Position numbers and translations under genes: made by a program. Shown here piece after piece: positions 12,866-24,693 of a stretch of 64,000 nt of DNA (position 1 is its first letter; each line of letters starts with the position of its first letter). The notes below the pieces were generated by a model. That model made no database searches. It was not told where the DNA came from and saw only the letters and a program-made list of their open reading frames with translations. Source of the DNA: Liquidambar formosana. Its lineage: Eukaryota > Streptophyta > Magnoliopsida > Saxifragales > Altingiaceae. The stretch is taken from contig JBBPBK010000082.1 in NCBI GenBank assembly GCA_039720395.1, positions 1 through 64,000 on the forward strand, read 5' to 3'.

Positions 12866-13580
12866 AGTTTTTTACGTGTATAGAGCCTTAGTGGATGTCT
12901 AGGAGCGTTGTGAGCTCCCACCATCTATGGTGACATCCAACTGAGTCTATATAGCGTCGTGGACCTAGAAAGCCCCGTACGATATTCGGAGCGTATAGAG
13001 CTCCTACGGGTGTCTATAAAGTGTTTGAGGCTTACTTGAGTCTTTGACGACATCTAATTGAGTATAACGAGCGTTTCGAACTATAGGGAGCCACCTAAGA
13101 ATTTTTTTTACGTGTATAGAGCCTCAGTGGGTGTCTGGAAGCGTTGTGAGCTCCCACCATCTATGGTGACTCTAACTGAGTCTACAGAGCGTCGTGGACT
13201 CTAAAAGCCTCGTAATATATTTTGAAGCGTATAGAGCGCCTATGGGTATCGGAAGCGTTATGACGCTCCCACGAGTCTTTGGCGACTCTATTGGGTTTAG
13301 TGAGTGTGTGAACTCTAGAGACCCTCCAATGAATTTCCTTTTTAGGTGTATAAGCCCTCTTGGATGTTTAGGAAGCGTTGTGGGGGCTTCCACGATCTAT
13401 GGCAACTTTTATTATGTCTAGAGGAAACTTGGACTCTTGAAAGCTTGCTACAATTTTTTTGCACTGTGTAGTGCTCTCCTATGGGTATGTAGAAGCGTTA
13501 TGAGGCTCCCACGATGTTTTGATGACTCTAATTGAGTATAGCGAGTGTAGTGAGCTCTAGAGAGCCTCCTATGATTTTTT
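12866..13580. other. Indel-dense patch inside HOR copy 8 (probable assembly or sequencing error)
   Basis: Compared with the other copies, this stretch has more than twenty one- or two-base changes, mostly single-base deletions. Examples are CTAGGAGCG for CTAGGAAGCG, GTGAGCTCCC for GTGAGGCTCCC, CACCATCTATGG for CACCAATCTATGG, and GTATCGGAAG for GTATCTGGAAG. The unit is 9 bp short overall. The sequence on both sides returns abruptly to near-perfect identity with the other copies. Two spurious ORFs on opposite strands at 13,172-13,421 exist only because of these shifts. Confidence 0.8.
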
Positions 13581-15540
13581 TACGCGTATAGAACCTCAGT
13601 GGGTGTCTGGGCAGCGTTGTGAGGCACCCACCAATCTATGGCGGCTCTAACTGAGTCTATGGAGCGTCGTGGACTCTAAAAACCCTCGTACGATATTTTG
13701 GAGCGTATAGAGCTCTTACGAGTATCTAGAAAGCGTTATGAGGCTCCCACGAGTGTTTGGCGACTTGAATTATGGATAGCGAGTGTTGTGAACTCTAGAG
13801 AGCCTCCTATGAATTTTTATTTTTAATGTGTATAGAGCCTCAATGGATGTCTAGGAAGCGTTGTGGGGCTCCCACTAGCCTATGGTAAATCTACCAGAGT
13901 CTATAGGGCCTGATGGACTCTAGAAAGCCTCCTACGATATTTTGGAGCGTATAGAGCACTTATGGTTATCTAGAAAGCGTTGTGGGCCTCCCATGACTCT
14001 TCGATGGCTCTCCTATGATTTTTTTTTTTAGTATAGAGCCTCAATGGATGTCTAGAGAGCTTTATGAGGCTCCCACGAGTGTTTGGCAACTTGAATTGAG
14101 GATAGCGAGTGTTGTGAACTATGAATTTTTTTTTTTTAATGTGTATAGAGCCGCAACGGATGTCTAGGAAGCGTTGTGGGGCTCCCACCAGTCTATGGTA
14201 AATCTACCTGAGTCTATTGAGACTCATGGACTCCAGAAAGCCTCCTACGATATTTTGGAGCGTATAGAGCTCTTACAGTTATCTAGAAAGTGTTGTGAGG
14301 CTCCCACGAGTCTTCGATGACGCTAATTGAGTATAGTGAGCGTTGCGAACTCTAGAGAGCCTCCTATGAATTTTTTTTTTTGAGTACAGAGTCTTAGTGG
14401 AAGTCTAGGAAGCGTTGTGATGCTCCCACCAGGCTATGGTGACCCTTACTCTGTCTAGAGAGCGTCATGGAATCTAGAAAGCCCCTTACGATATTTTGGA
14501 GCGTATAGAGCTCCTATGGGTCTAGAAAGCGTTGTGAGGCTTACTCGAGTCTTTGATGACTAATTGAGTATAACGAGGGTTGTGAACTCTAGGGGGCCTC
14601 CTAAGAATTTTTTTACGTGTATAGAGCCTTAGTGGATGTCTAGGAAGCGTTGTGAGGCTCCCACCAATCTATGGTGACTCCAACTGAGTCTATATAGCGT
14701 CGTGGACTCTAGAAAGCCCCGTACGATATTTCGGAGCGTATAGAGCTCCTACGGGTGTCTAGAAAGTTGTGAGGCTTACTTGAGTCTTTGACGACTCTAA
14801 TTGAGTATAACGAGCGTTTCGAACTATAGGGAGCCACCTAAGAATTTTTTTACGTGTATAGAGCCTCAGTGGGTGTCTTGGAAGCGTTGTGAGGCTCCCA
14901 CCAGTCTATGGTGACTCTAACTGAGTCTACAGAGCGTCGTGGACTCTAGAAAGCCTCGTAATATATTTTGAAGCGTATAGAGCTCCTATGGGTATCTGGA
15001 AGCGTTATGACGCTCCCACGAGTCTTTGGCGACTCTAATTGGGTTTAGTGAGTGTGTGAACTCTAGAGACCCTCCAATGAATTTCCTTTTTAGGTGTATA
15101 AGGCCTCATTGGATGTTTAGGAAAGCGTTGTGGGGCTTCCACGAGTCTATGGCAACTTTTATTATGTCTAGAGGGAAACTTGGACTCTTGAAAGCTTGCT
15201 ACAATTTTTTGCACTGTGTAGTGCTCCTATGGGTATGTAGAAAGCGTTATGAGGCTCCCACGAGTGTTTGATGACTCTAATTGAGTATAGCGAGTGTAGT
15301 GAGCTCTAGAGAGCCTCCTATGAATTTTTTTACGCGTATAGAACCTCAGTGGGTGTCTGGGCAGCGTTGTGAGGCACCCACCAATCTATGGCGGACTCTA
15401 ACTGAGTCTATGGAGCGTCGTGGACTCTAAAAACCCTCGTACGATATTTTGGAGCGTATAGAGCTCTTACGAGTATCTAGAAAGCGTTATGAGGCTCCCA
15501 CGAGTGTTTGGCGACTTGAATTATGGATAGCGAGTGTTGT

Positions 15541-18450
15541 GAACACTAGAGAGCCTCCTATGAATTTTTTTTTTTTTATGTGTATAGAGCCTCAATGGAT
15601 GTCTAGGAAGTGTTGTGAGTCTCCCACCAGTCTATGGTAACTCTACTAGCGTCTACAAACCATCATGGACTCGAAAAATTCTCTTGTGATATTTTGGAGC
15701 TTATTGAGCTCTTACTGGTATCTAGAAAGCGTTGTGAGCCTCCCACGAGTCTTTGACGACTCTAATTTAGTATAGATAGCATTGTGAACTCTAGAGAGCC
15801 TCCTACAATTTTTTTTTAAATTTTTTTTTTAGTATAGAGCCTCAATGGATGTCTAGGAAGCGTTGTGAGGCTCCCACCAGTCTATGGTGACTCTAACTGA
15901 GTCTACAGAGCGTCGTGAACTCTTGAAAGCCTCCTATGATATTTTGAAGCGTATAGAGCTCCTACGGGTATCTAGAAGCGTTATGGGGCTCCCACGAGTC
16001 TTTGACGACTCTAATTGGGTTTAGTAAGAGTTGTGAACTCTAGAGGGCCTCCAATGAATTTCTTTTTTAGGTGTATAAGGCCTCATTGGTTGTTTAGAAA
16101 GCGTTGTGGGGCTTCCACGAGTCTATGGCAACTTTTATTATGTCTAGAGGGAAAGTTGGACTCTTGAAAGCTTGCTACAATCTTTTTGCAATGTATAGTG
16201 CTCCTATGGGTTTCTAGAAAGCGTTATGAGGCTCCCACAAGTGTTTGTTGACTCTAATTGAGTATAGCGAGTGTTGTGAGCTCTAGAGAGCCTCCTATGA
16301 ATTTTTTTACGTGTATAGAACCTCAATGGATGTCTGGGCGGCGTTGTGAGGCACCCACCAGTCTCTAGTGACTCTAACTGAGTCTATGGAGCGTCGTGGA
16401 CTATAGAAACCCTCGTACGATATTTTGGAGCGTATAGAGCACTTACGAGTATCTAGAAAGCGTTATGAGGCTCCCACGAGTGTTTGGCGACTTGAATTGA
16501 CGATAGCAAGAGTTGTGAACACTGGAGAGCCTCCTATGAATTTTTTTTTTTTTTTTTATGTGTATAGAGCCTCAATGGATGTCTAGGAAGTGTTGTGAGG
16601 CTCCCACCAGTCTATGGTAACTCTACTAGCGTCTACAAACCGTCATGGACTCGAAAAAGTCTCCTGTGATATTTTGGAGCTTATTGAGCTCTTACTGGTA
16701 TCTAGAAAGCGTTGTGAGCCTCCCACGAGTCTTTGACGACTCTAATTTAGTATAGATAGCATTGTGAACTCTAGAGAGCCTCCTACAATTTTTTTTTTAA
16801 TTTTTTTTTTTAGTATAGAGCCTCAATGGATGTCTAGGAAGCGTTGTGAGGCTCCCACCAGTCTATGCTGACTCTAACTGAGTCTACAGAGCGTCGTGAA
16901 CTCTTGAAAGCCTCCTACGATATTTTGAAGCGTATAGAGCTCCTACGGGTATCTAGAAGCGTTATGAGGCTCCCACGAGTCTTTGACGACTCTAATTGGG
17001 TTTAGTAAGAGTTGTGAACTCTAGAGTGCCTCCAATGAATTTCTTTTTTAGGTGTATAAGGCCTCATTGGATGTTTAGAAAGCGTTGTGGTGCTTCCACG
17101 AGTCTATGGCAACTTTTATTATGTCTAAAGGGAAACATGGACTCTTGAAAGCTTGCTACAATTTTTTTGCATTGTGTAGTGCTCCTATGGGTATGTAGAA
17201 AGCGTTGTGAGGCTCCCACGAGTGTTTGATGACTCTAATTGAGTATAGCGAGTGTAGTGAGCTCTAGAGAGCCTCCTATGAATTTTTTTACGCGTATTGA
17301 ACCACAGTGGATGTCTGGGCAGCGTTGTGAGGCACCCACCAGTCTATGGTGACTCTAACTGAGTCTATGGAGCGTCGTGGACTCTAGAAACCCTCGTACG
17401 ATATTTTGGAGCGTATAGAGCTCTTACGAGTATCTAGAAAGCGTTATGAGGCTCCCACGAGTGTTTGGCGACTTGAAGTGAGGATAGCAAGTGTTGTGAA
17501 CACTAGAGAGCCTCCTATGAATTTTTTTTTTTTATGTGTATAGAGCCTCAATGGATGTCTAGGAAGTGTTGTGAGGCTCCCACCAGTCTATGGTAACTCT
17601 ACTAGCGTCTACAAACCGTCATGGAGTCGAAAAAGTCTCTTGTGATATTTTGGAGCTTATTGAGCTCTTACTGGTATCTAGAAAGCGTTGTGAGCCTCCC
17701 ACGAGTCTTTGACGACTCTAATTTAGTATAGATAGCATTGTGAACTCTAGAGAGCCTCCTACAATTTTTTTTTTAATTTTTTTTTTTAGTATAGAGCCTC
17801 AATGGATGTCTAGGAAGCGTTGTGAGGCTCCCACCAGTCTATGCTGACTCTAACTGAGTCTACAGAGCGTCGTGAACTCTTGAAAGCCTCCTACGATATT
17901 TTGAAGCGTATAGAGCTCCTACGGGTATCTAGAAGCGTTATGAGGCTCCCACGAGTCTTTGACGACTCTAATTGGGTTTAGTAAGAGTTGTGAACTCTAG
18001 AGTGCCTCCAATGAATTTCTTTTTTAGGTGTATAAGGCCTCATTGGATGTTTAGAAAGCGTTGTGGTGCTTCCACGAGTCTATGGCAACTTTTATTATGT
18101 CTAGAGGGAAACATGGACTCTTGAAAGCTTGCTACAATTTTTTTGCATTGTGTAGTGCTCCTATGGGTATGTAGAAAGCGTTGTGAGGCTCCCACGAGTG
18201 TTTGATGACTCTAATTGAGTATAGCGAGTGTAGTGAGCTCTAGAGAGCCTCCTATGAATTTTTTTACGCGTATTGAACCACAGTGGATGTCTGGGCAGCG
18301 TTGTGAGGCACCCACCAGTCTATGGTGACTCTAACTGAGTCTATGGAGCGTCGTGGACTCTAGAAACCCTCGTACGATATTTTGGAGCGTATAAAGCTCT
18401 TACGAGTATCTAGAAAGCGTTATGAGGCTCCCACGAGTGTTTGGCGACTT
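15541..18450. repeat. Satellite higher-order repeat array 2: unit of about 975-980 bp, about three copies
   Basis: The marker GTCTACAAACC lies at 15,651, 16,631 and 17,607, giving spacings of 980 and 976 bp, or about four dimers. The unit is recognised by a double T-tract (T run, AA or AAA, T run) before AGTATAGAG, and by CTTATTGAGCTCTTACTGG. Copies differ by more bases than in array 1, so this array is older or less homogenised. The switch from array 1 falls within about 15,530-15,545, where GAACTCTAG becomes GAACACTAG. Confidence 0.85.
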
Positions 18451-20565
18451 GAATGATGGATAGCGAGTGTTGTGAACTCTAGGGAGCCTCCTATGAATTT
18501 TTATTTTTAATGTGTATAGAGCCTCAATGAATTTCTAGGAAGCGTTGTGGGGCTCCCACCAGCCTATGGTAAATCTACCAGAGTCTATGGAGCCTGATGG
18601 AATCTAGAAAGCCTCCTACGATATTTTGGAGCGTATAGAGCTCTTATGGTTATCTAGAAAGCGTTGTGGGGCTCCCATGACTCTTCGATGACTCTAATTG
18701 AGTATAGTGACCGTTGCGAACTCTAGACAGCCTCCTATGATTTTTTTTTTGAGTGTAGAGCCTCAATAGATGTCTAGAAAGTGTTATGAGGCTCCCATGA
18801 GTGTTTGGCGACTTGAATTGAGGATAGCGACTGTTGTGAACTATGAATTTTTTTTTTTAATGTGTATAGAGCCGCAACGGATGTCTAGGAAGCGTTGTGG
18901 GGCTCCCACCAGTCTATGGTAAATCTACCTGAGTCTATAGAGACTCATGGACTCTAGAAAGCCTCCTACGATATTTTGGAGCATATAGAGCTCTTACAGT
19001 TATCTAGAAAGTGTTGTGAGGCTCCCACAAGTCTTCGATGACTCTAATATAGTATAGTGAGCATTGCGAACTCTAAAGAGCCTCCTATGAATTTTTTTTT
19101 TGAGTACAGAGTCTCAATGGAAGTCTAGGAAGCGTTATGATGCTCCCACCAGTCTATGGTGACTTTTACTGTGTCTACAGAGCGTCATGGAATCTAGACA
19201 GCCCCTTACGATATTTTGGAGCGTATAGAGCTCCTATGGGTGTAGAAAGCGTTGTGAGGCTTACTCGAGTCTTTGATGACTAATTGAGTATAACGAGCGT
19301 TGTGAGCTCTAGAGAGCCTCCTATGAATTTTTTTACGCGTATAGAACCTCAGTGGGTGTCTGGGCAGCGTTGTGAGGCACCCACCAATCTATGGTGACTC
19401 TAACTGAGTCTATGGAGCGTCGTGGACTCTAAAAACCCTCGTACGATATTTTGGAGCGTATAGAGCTCTTATGAGTATCTAGAAAGCGTTATGAGGCTCC
19501 CACGAGTGTTTGGCGACTTGAATTATGGATAGCGAGTGTTGTGAACTCTAGAGAGCCTCCTATGAATTTTTATTTTTAATGTGTATAGAGCCTCAATGGA
19601 TGTCTAGGAAGCGTTGTGGGGCTCCCACCAGCCTATGGTAAATCTACCAGAGTCTATATGGCTTGATGGACTCTAGAAAGCCTCCTACGATATTTTGGAG
19701 CGTATAGAGCTCTTATGGTTATCTAGAAAGCGTTGTGGGGCTTCCATGACTCTTCGATGACTCTAATTGAGTATAGTGAGCGTTGCGAACTCTAGAGAGC
19801 CTCCTATAAATTTTTTTTTTAGTATAGAGCCTCAATGGAGGTTTAGGAAGCGTTGTGATGCTCCCACCGGTCTATGGTGACTCTTACTGAGTATACAGAG
19901 CGTCATGGACTCTAGAGAGCCCCCTATGATATTTCGGAGCGTATAGAGCTCCTATGGGTCTAGAAAGCGTTGTGAGGCATACTTGAGTCTCTAATGACTC
20001 TAATTGAGTATAACGAGCGTTGTGAACTCTACAGAGTCTCCTAAGAATTTTTTTTACGTTTATAGAGCCTCAGTGGATGTCTAGGAAGCGTTGTTTAGCT
20101 CCCACCAATCTATGGTGACTCTAACTGAGTCTATAAAGCGTCGTGGACTCTAGAAAGCCTCGTACAATATTTCGGAGCGTATAGAGCTCCTATGGGTCTC
20201 TAGAAAGCGTTGTGAGGCTTACTCGAGTCTTTAACGACTCTAATTGAGTATAATGAGCGTTTTGAAGTATTGGGAGCCTCCTAAGAATTTTCTTATGTGT
20301 ATAGAGCCTCAGTGGGCGTCTTGGAAGTCTTGTGAGGCTGCCACCAGTCTATGGTGACTCTGATTGAGTCTACAGAGCGTCGTGGACTCTAGAAAGCCTC
20401 CTACGATATTTTGAATCGTATAGAGCTCCTACGGGTATCTGGAAGCGTTATGAGGCTCCCACGAGTCTTTGACGACTCTAATTGGGTTTAGTGAGTGTTG
20501 TGAACTCTAGAGAGCCTCCAATGATTTTTTTTTTTTTTTGGTTTATAAGGCCTCATTGGATGTTT
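18451..20565. repeat. Diverged relative of the 1,750-bp HOR
   Basis: Markers of array 1 return here (GAATTTTTATTTTTAATG, GCGTATAGAACC, GTGGGTGTCTGGGCAGCG) with many substitutions. The B half that is about 38 bp short in array 1 is full length at 18,676-18,740 and again at 19,745-19,805. Near 19,290 the sequence jumps from one part of the HOR to another, as if about 720 bp (three dimers) had been lost. This looks like an unhomogenised flank that keeps earlier states. It ends at the TSD of the LINE at 20,566. Confidence 0.75.
20554..20565. repeat. Target-site duplication, left copy
   Basis: CATTGGATGTTT, satellite sequence just before the T-run of the LINE. The same 12 bases recur at 22,564-22,575 beyond its truncated 5' end. 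The uninterrupted satellite elsewhere reads CCTCATTGGATGTTTAGAAAG. Confidence 0.85.
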
Positions 20566-22563
20566 TTTTTTTTTTTTTTGGTAAGTGAGAATGAATATAT
20601 AAAAGAAGGAAAGAATACAAAGAGTGATTACAAAGCCAACCGGCCAAAAAATATCCATGCAAGGACAAAAGCACTATACAAGTGCAAGCTGAAGCAAATA
20701 CATTCAAATAAGCTAGGAAACTAGCTTATTGGTATGTGTAAGCCCAAAAGGATGCTAAGAGCTGGAAACAAAAAGCAATAAAAATTACAATTTTAGAATG
20801 TCAAAGCTGATTCCCCAGTTTGAGCATAAGTTTCTATGTCTATCATCGTCACGGATCCCATGGAAGGAGTATGCTTTATACCTAACATCACTTATAATGC
20901 TATTGTAAATATGATCACTATCTCTATAGCTATTTTCCATGATGCGCTTGTTCCTTGCTTGCCATAGATTATATATTGTTGATGCCCATGCAAGCTTTTT
21001 GATGGTCGTGGAGAAGGAGTGACCTTTGAGACTATGCTTGGCCCAAATAAATTCATTGGTCCATGATCTTGGAGTTCGAAAAATGCAGCATAGCCTTAGG
21101 ATTCTTGCCCAAATAGAAGAAGAGAAAGGACAAGCAAAATAAAGATGATCACGACTTTCAAGGCTCTGATTACACAGCACACAAGTCACATTGCTAGTAA
21201 TCCCCCAAGTATTCATTCTGTCAAGAGTAGAAAGCCTATTGTGGATAGTGAGCCACAAGATAAAAGCATGCTTTTGAATAGCCTTGGGGTACCAAACAAT
21301 ATAGTGCCAGTCATTCACATTTCCACGATTTCTGAGAGCATGCCATGCTGAAGTGATGGTGAAGATACCAGAATTTTCAGGCAGCCATTGAATAGAGTCA
21401 TGCCGAGAAGAATTTGGGAGCAAGTTGGCTGGGATACCTAACTGCAATTCCAAGAGATCAGCAGTGACCGTGATTGGCCAATTCCAAGAGGAATGAGAGA
21501 TAATAGAGCACACTTTAGTGGTGGGAGGGAGAGCAGCATCATACATAATTCTAGAGTTAAAGTGCTGAAGAATAGGGCCAATGGGAAGCCAATTATCATA
21601 CCAGAGAAAGGTGTTTTCACCATTGCCAATTTTATGCTTGATGAGGGGTGTATGATGGGCCTAAGTTTCAACAGTTTCCTCCAAACCCAAGAACATTCAG
21701 AAGGAGTAGACACAGCCCAGAAGCTTTTATTTTTAAGAATATAGAGATTAATCCATGCTACCCATAATGATCCAGAGCGGCTAAATAAAGCCCATATATG
21801 CTTCATAGCAGCAGCAATATTGAGATCTCCAATCCTTCGAAGACCTAAACCTCCTTCATTCTTTGGCATGCTATTTAGCTAACCAACTGATTTTGGAACC
21901 TGTTAGCTTAAGCTCATGGCCTGACCATAGAAAACTTCTAAAAATCTACTCAATTTGTTTACAAATTTTCTGAGGAAGGATAAAGATACTACTCCAGTAG
22001 TATTGTATGCCATATAAAACAGAGGAAAGAAGTTGCAGTCTACCAGCATAGGATAATCTTTTGGAGCTCCAACTTTGAATTCTCTAAGTAATCTTTTCAA
22101 TGAGAGGGATGCAGTCCCTAGCTAACAGTTTTTTAGTGATAAGAGGAACCACCAAGTACTTCACAGGAAGATAGCCTTCAGAGAAACCCAATCTGTTTAA
22201 TATGTCATCTTTGATGTCAGGGAGGACACCTGCAAAGAAAATTTGACTTTTGCCACTATTTGCTTTAGGTCCTGAAATAGCTTTATGTCATCAATGATAT
22301 TGTCAATAGCATCAACACTACCATGGGAGAAGATGAACAAGTCATCAGCAAAACAGAGATGAGACAAATTAAGTTTTTCACACCGAGGATGAAACTTGAA
22401 AGTTGGATAGGCAGTAACTTTGGCTAAGAGCTTGGAAAGAGCCTCCATGCCAATAACAAAAAGGTAAGGTGATAAAGGGTCACCTTGGCGCAGCCCTCTT
22501 TTGCCTTCAAAATATCCCTCAAGTGCTCCATTTATAGAGATGGAGAATTTGGGGGAAGTGATG
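20566..22563 (-). mobile_element. 5'-truncated LINE, about 2.0 kb
   Basis: A minus-strand non-LTR element. It has a poly(A) tail (T-run 20,563-20,579), a 3' terminus CTCACTTACC next to the tail, a 3' UTR to about 20,784, and the C-terminal half of ORF2. The 5' end is cut inside the reverse transcriptase domain, as is usual for incomplete target-primed reverse transcription. A perfect 12-bp TSD of satellite sequence flanks it. Confidence 0.9.
20785..22563 (-). pseudogene. LINE ORF2 remnant: end of reverse transcriptase plus zf-RVT domain
   Basis: Homologous to the C-terminal part of the ORF2 at 43,560-47,213. Reading 5' to 3' on the minus strand, there is an RT stretch with GLRQGDPLSPYLFVI and the catalytic box CFADDLFIF (22,563 to about 22,265). 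A thumb/connection region follows (KRLSYAGRLQL), then EGGLGLRR and SLWVAWI. Last comes the zf-RVT segment with CVLC and RDHLYFACPF, ending at a stop at 20,785. The frame is broken by shifts near 22,262, 21,870 and 21,645 and by a TAG near 22,090. An apparent start upstream of the RT motif comes from flanking satellite and is not real. This copy cannot make a working enzyme. Confidence 0.9.
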
Positions 22564-22575
22564 CATTGGATGTTT
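22564..22575. repeat. Target-site duplication, right copy
   Basis: CATTGGATGTTT, identical to 20,554-20,565. Satellite continues directly after it with AGAAAGTGTTGTGGGG. Confidence 0.85.
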
Positions 22576-24662
22576 AGAAAGTGTTGTGGGGCTTCCACGA
22601 GTCTATGGCAACTTTTATTATGTCTAGAGGGAAACTTGGACTCTTGAAAGCTTGCTACAATTTTTTTGCAATGTATAGTGCTCCTATGGGTATCTAGAAA
22701 GCGTTATGAGGCTCCCACCAGTGTTTGATGACTCTAATTGAGTATAGCGAGTGTTGTGAGCTCCAGAGAGCCTCCTATGAATTTTTTTACATGTATAGAA
22801 CCTCAGTGGATGTCTAGGCAGCATTGTGAGGCACCCACCAGTCTATGGTGACTCTAACTGAGTCTATGGAGCGTCGTAGACTCTAAAAACCCTTGTACGA
22901 TATTTTGGAGCGTATAGAGCTCTTACGAGTATCTAGAAAGCGTTATGAGGCTCCCACGATGTTTGGTGACTTGAATTGAGGATAGCGAGTGTTGTGAACT
23001 CTAGAGAGCCTCCTATGAATTTTTTTTTTTTTTAATGTGTATAGAGCCTCAATGGATGTCAAGGAAGCGTTGTGGGGCTCCCACCTGTCTATGGTAAATC
23101 TACCAGAGTCTACAAAGCCTCGTGGACTCTAGAAAGCCTCCTACGATATTTTGGAGCGCATAGAACTCTTACGGTTATCTAGAAAGCGTTGTGAGGCTCC
23201 CACGAGTCTTTGATGACTCTAATTGAGTATAGTGAGCGTTGCAAACTTTAGAGAGCCTCCTATGAATTTTTTTTTTTAGTATAGAGCCTCAATGGATGTC
23301 TAGGAAACGTTGTCATGCTCCCACCAGTCTATGGTGACTCTTACTGAGTCTACAGAGCGTCATGGACTCTAGAAAGCCCCCTACGATATTTTGGAGCGTA
23401 TAGAGCTCCAATTAGTCTAGAAAGTGTTAAGAGGCATACTCGAGTCTTTGATGACTCTAATTGAGTATAACGAGCGTTGTGAACTCTAGAGAGCCTCCTA
23501 AGAATTTTTTTTACGTGTATAGAGCCTCAGTGGATGTCTAGGAAGCGTTGTGAGGCTCCCACCAATCTATGGTGACTTTAACTGAGTCTATAGAGCATCG
23601 TGGACTCTAGAAAGCCTCGTACGACATTTCGGAGCGTATAGAGCTCCAATGGGTGTCTAGAAAGTGTTGTGAGGCTCACTCGAGTCTTTGATGACTCTAA
23701 TTGAGTATAACGAGCGTTTTGAACTATAGGGAGCCTCCTAAGAATTTTCTTATGTGTATAGAGCCTCATTGGGTGTGTTGGAAGCATTATGAGGCTCCCA
23801 CCAGTCTATGGTGACTCTAATTGAGTCTACAGAGCGTCGTGGACTCTAGAAAGCTTCCTACGATATTTTGAAGCGTATTGAGCTCCTACGGGTATCTGGA
23901 AGCATTATGAGGCTCCCACGAGTCTTTGACAACTCTAATTGGGTTTAGTGAGTGTTGTGAACTCTAGAGAGCCGCCATTGAATTTTTTGGTGTATAAAGC
24001 CTCATTGGATGTTTAGAAAGCGCTGTGGGGCTTCCACGAGTCTATGGCAACTTTTATTATGTCTAAAGGGAAACATGGACTCTTGAAAGCTTGCTACATT
24101 TTTTTTGTAATGTATAGTGCTCCTACGGGTATCTAGAAAGCGTTATGAGGCTCCCACGAGTGTTGTGAACTTTAGAGAGCCTCCTTTGAATTTTTTTACG
24201 TGTATAGAACCTCAGTGGATGTCTAGGAGGCGTTGTGAGGCACCCACCAATCTCTGGTGACTCTAACTGAGTCTATGGAGCGTCGTGGACTCTAGAAACC
24301 CTCGTACGATATTTTGGAGCATATAGAGCACTTACGAGTATCTAGAAAGCGTTATTAGGCTCCCACGAGTGTTTGGCGACTTGAATTGAGGATACCGAGT
24401 GTTGTGAACATTAGAGAGCCTCCTATGAATTTTTTTTTTTTTTTATGCGTATAGAGGTTCAATGGATGTCTAGGATGTGTTGTGAGGATCCCACCAGTCT
24501 ATGGTAACTCTACTTGCGTCATGGACTCTAAAAAGTCTCCTACAATATTTTGCAGCTTATAGAGCTCTTACTGGTATCTAGAAAGCGTTGTGAGCCTCCC
24601 ACGAGTCTTTGATGACTCTAAGTGAGTATAGATAGCGTTGTGAACTCTAGAGAGCCTCCTAT

Positions 24663-24693
<31 letters not shown>

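Larger units (their letters stand above)
197..15540. repeat. Satellite higher-order repeat array 1: 1,750-bp unit, eight copies plus a partial ninth
   Basis: With the phase set at GTCTATGGTAAATCTACC, copies start at 197, 1948, 3698, 5448, 7198, 8949, 10700, 12450 and 14191. Their lengths are 1751, 1750, 1750, 1750, 1751, 1751, 1750 and 1741, and the ninth is partial. I noticed no base change between copies 2, 3, 4 and 7. Copy 1 has a few unique bases and one extra T. Copy 5 has one extra A near 8,440 and copy 6 one extra A near 9,880. Copy 8 carries a cluster of indels described separately. Each unit is about seven 237-bp dimers plus extra half-repeat material. One B half has lost about 38 bp (near 1,761) and another about 14 bp (near 1,878). 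No coding content is supported. Confidence 0.95.

Noticed and set aside
13172..13421. Overlapping frames of 73 and 75 codons on opposite strands
   Set aside because: They exist only because of the indel-dense patch in HOR copy 8. Other copies do not have them.
197..15540. CRISPR-like array
   Set aside because: Repeat units are contiguous, with no short unique spacers. The unit lengths and LINE content are those of a plant satellite.
20522..20545. T-run followed by GGTTTATAAGG, resembling a second micro-LINE end
   Set aside because: It sits where the satellite normally has T-run plus AGGTGTATAAGG, and there is no direct repeat around it. A tract-length variant explains it.
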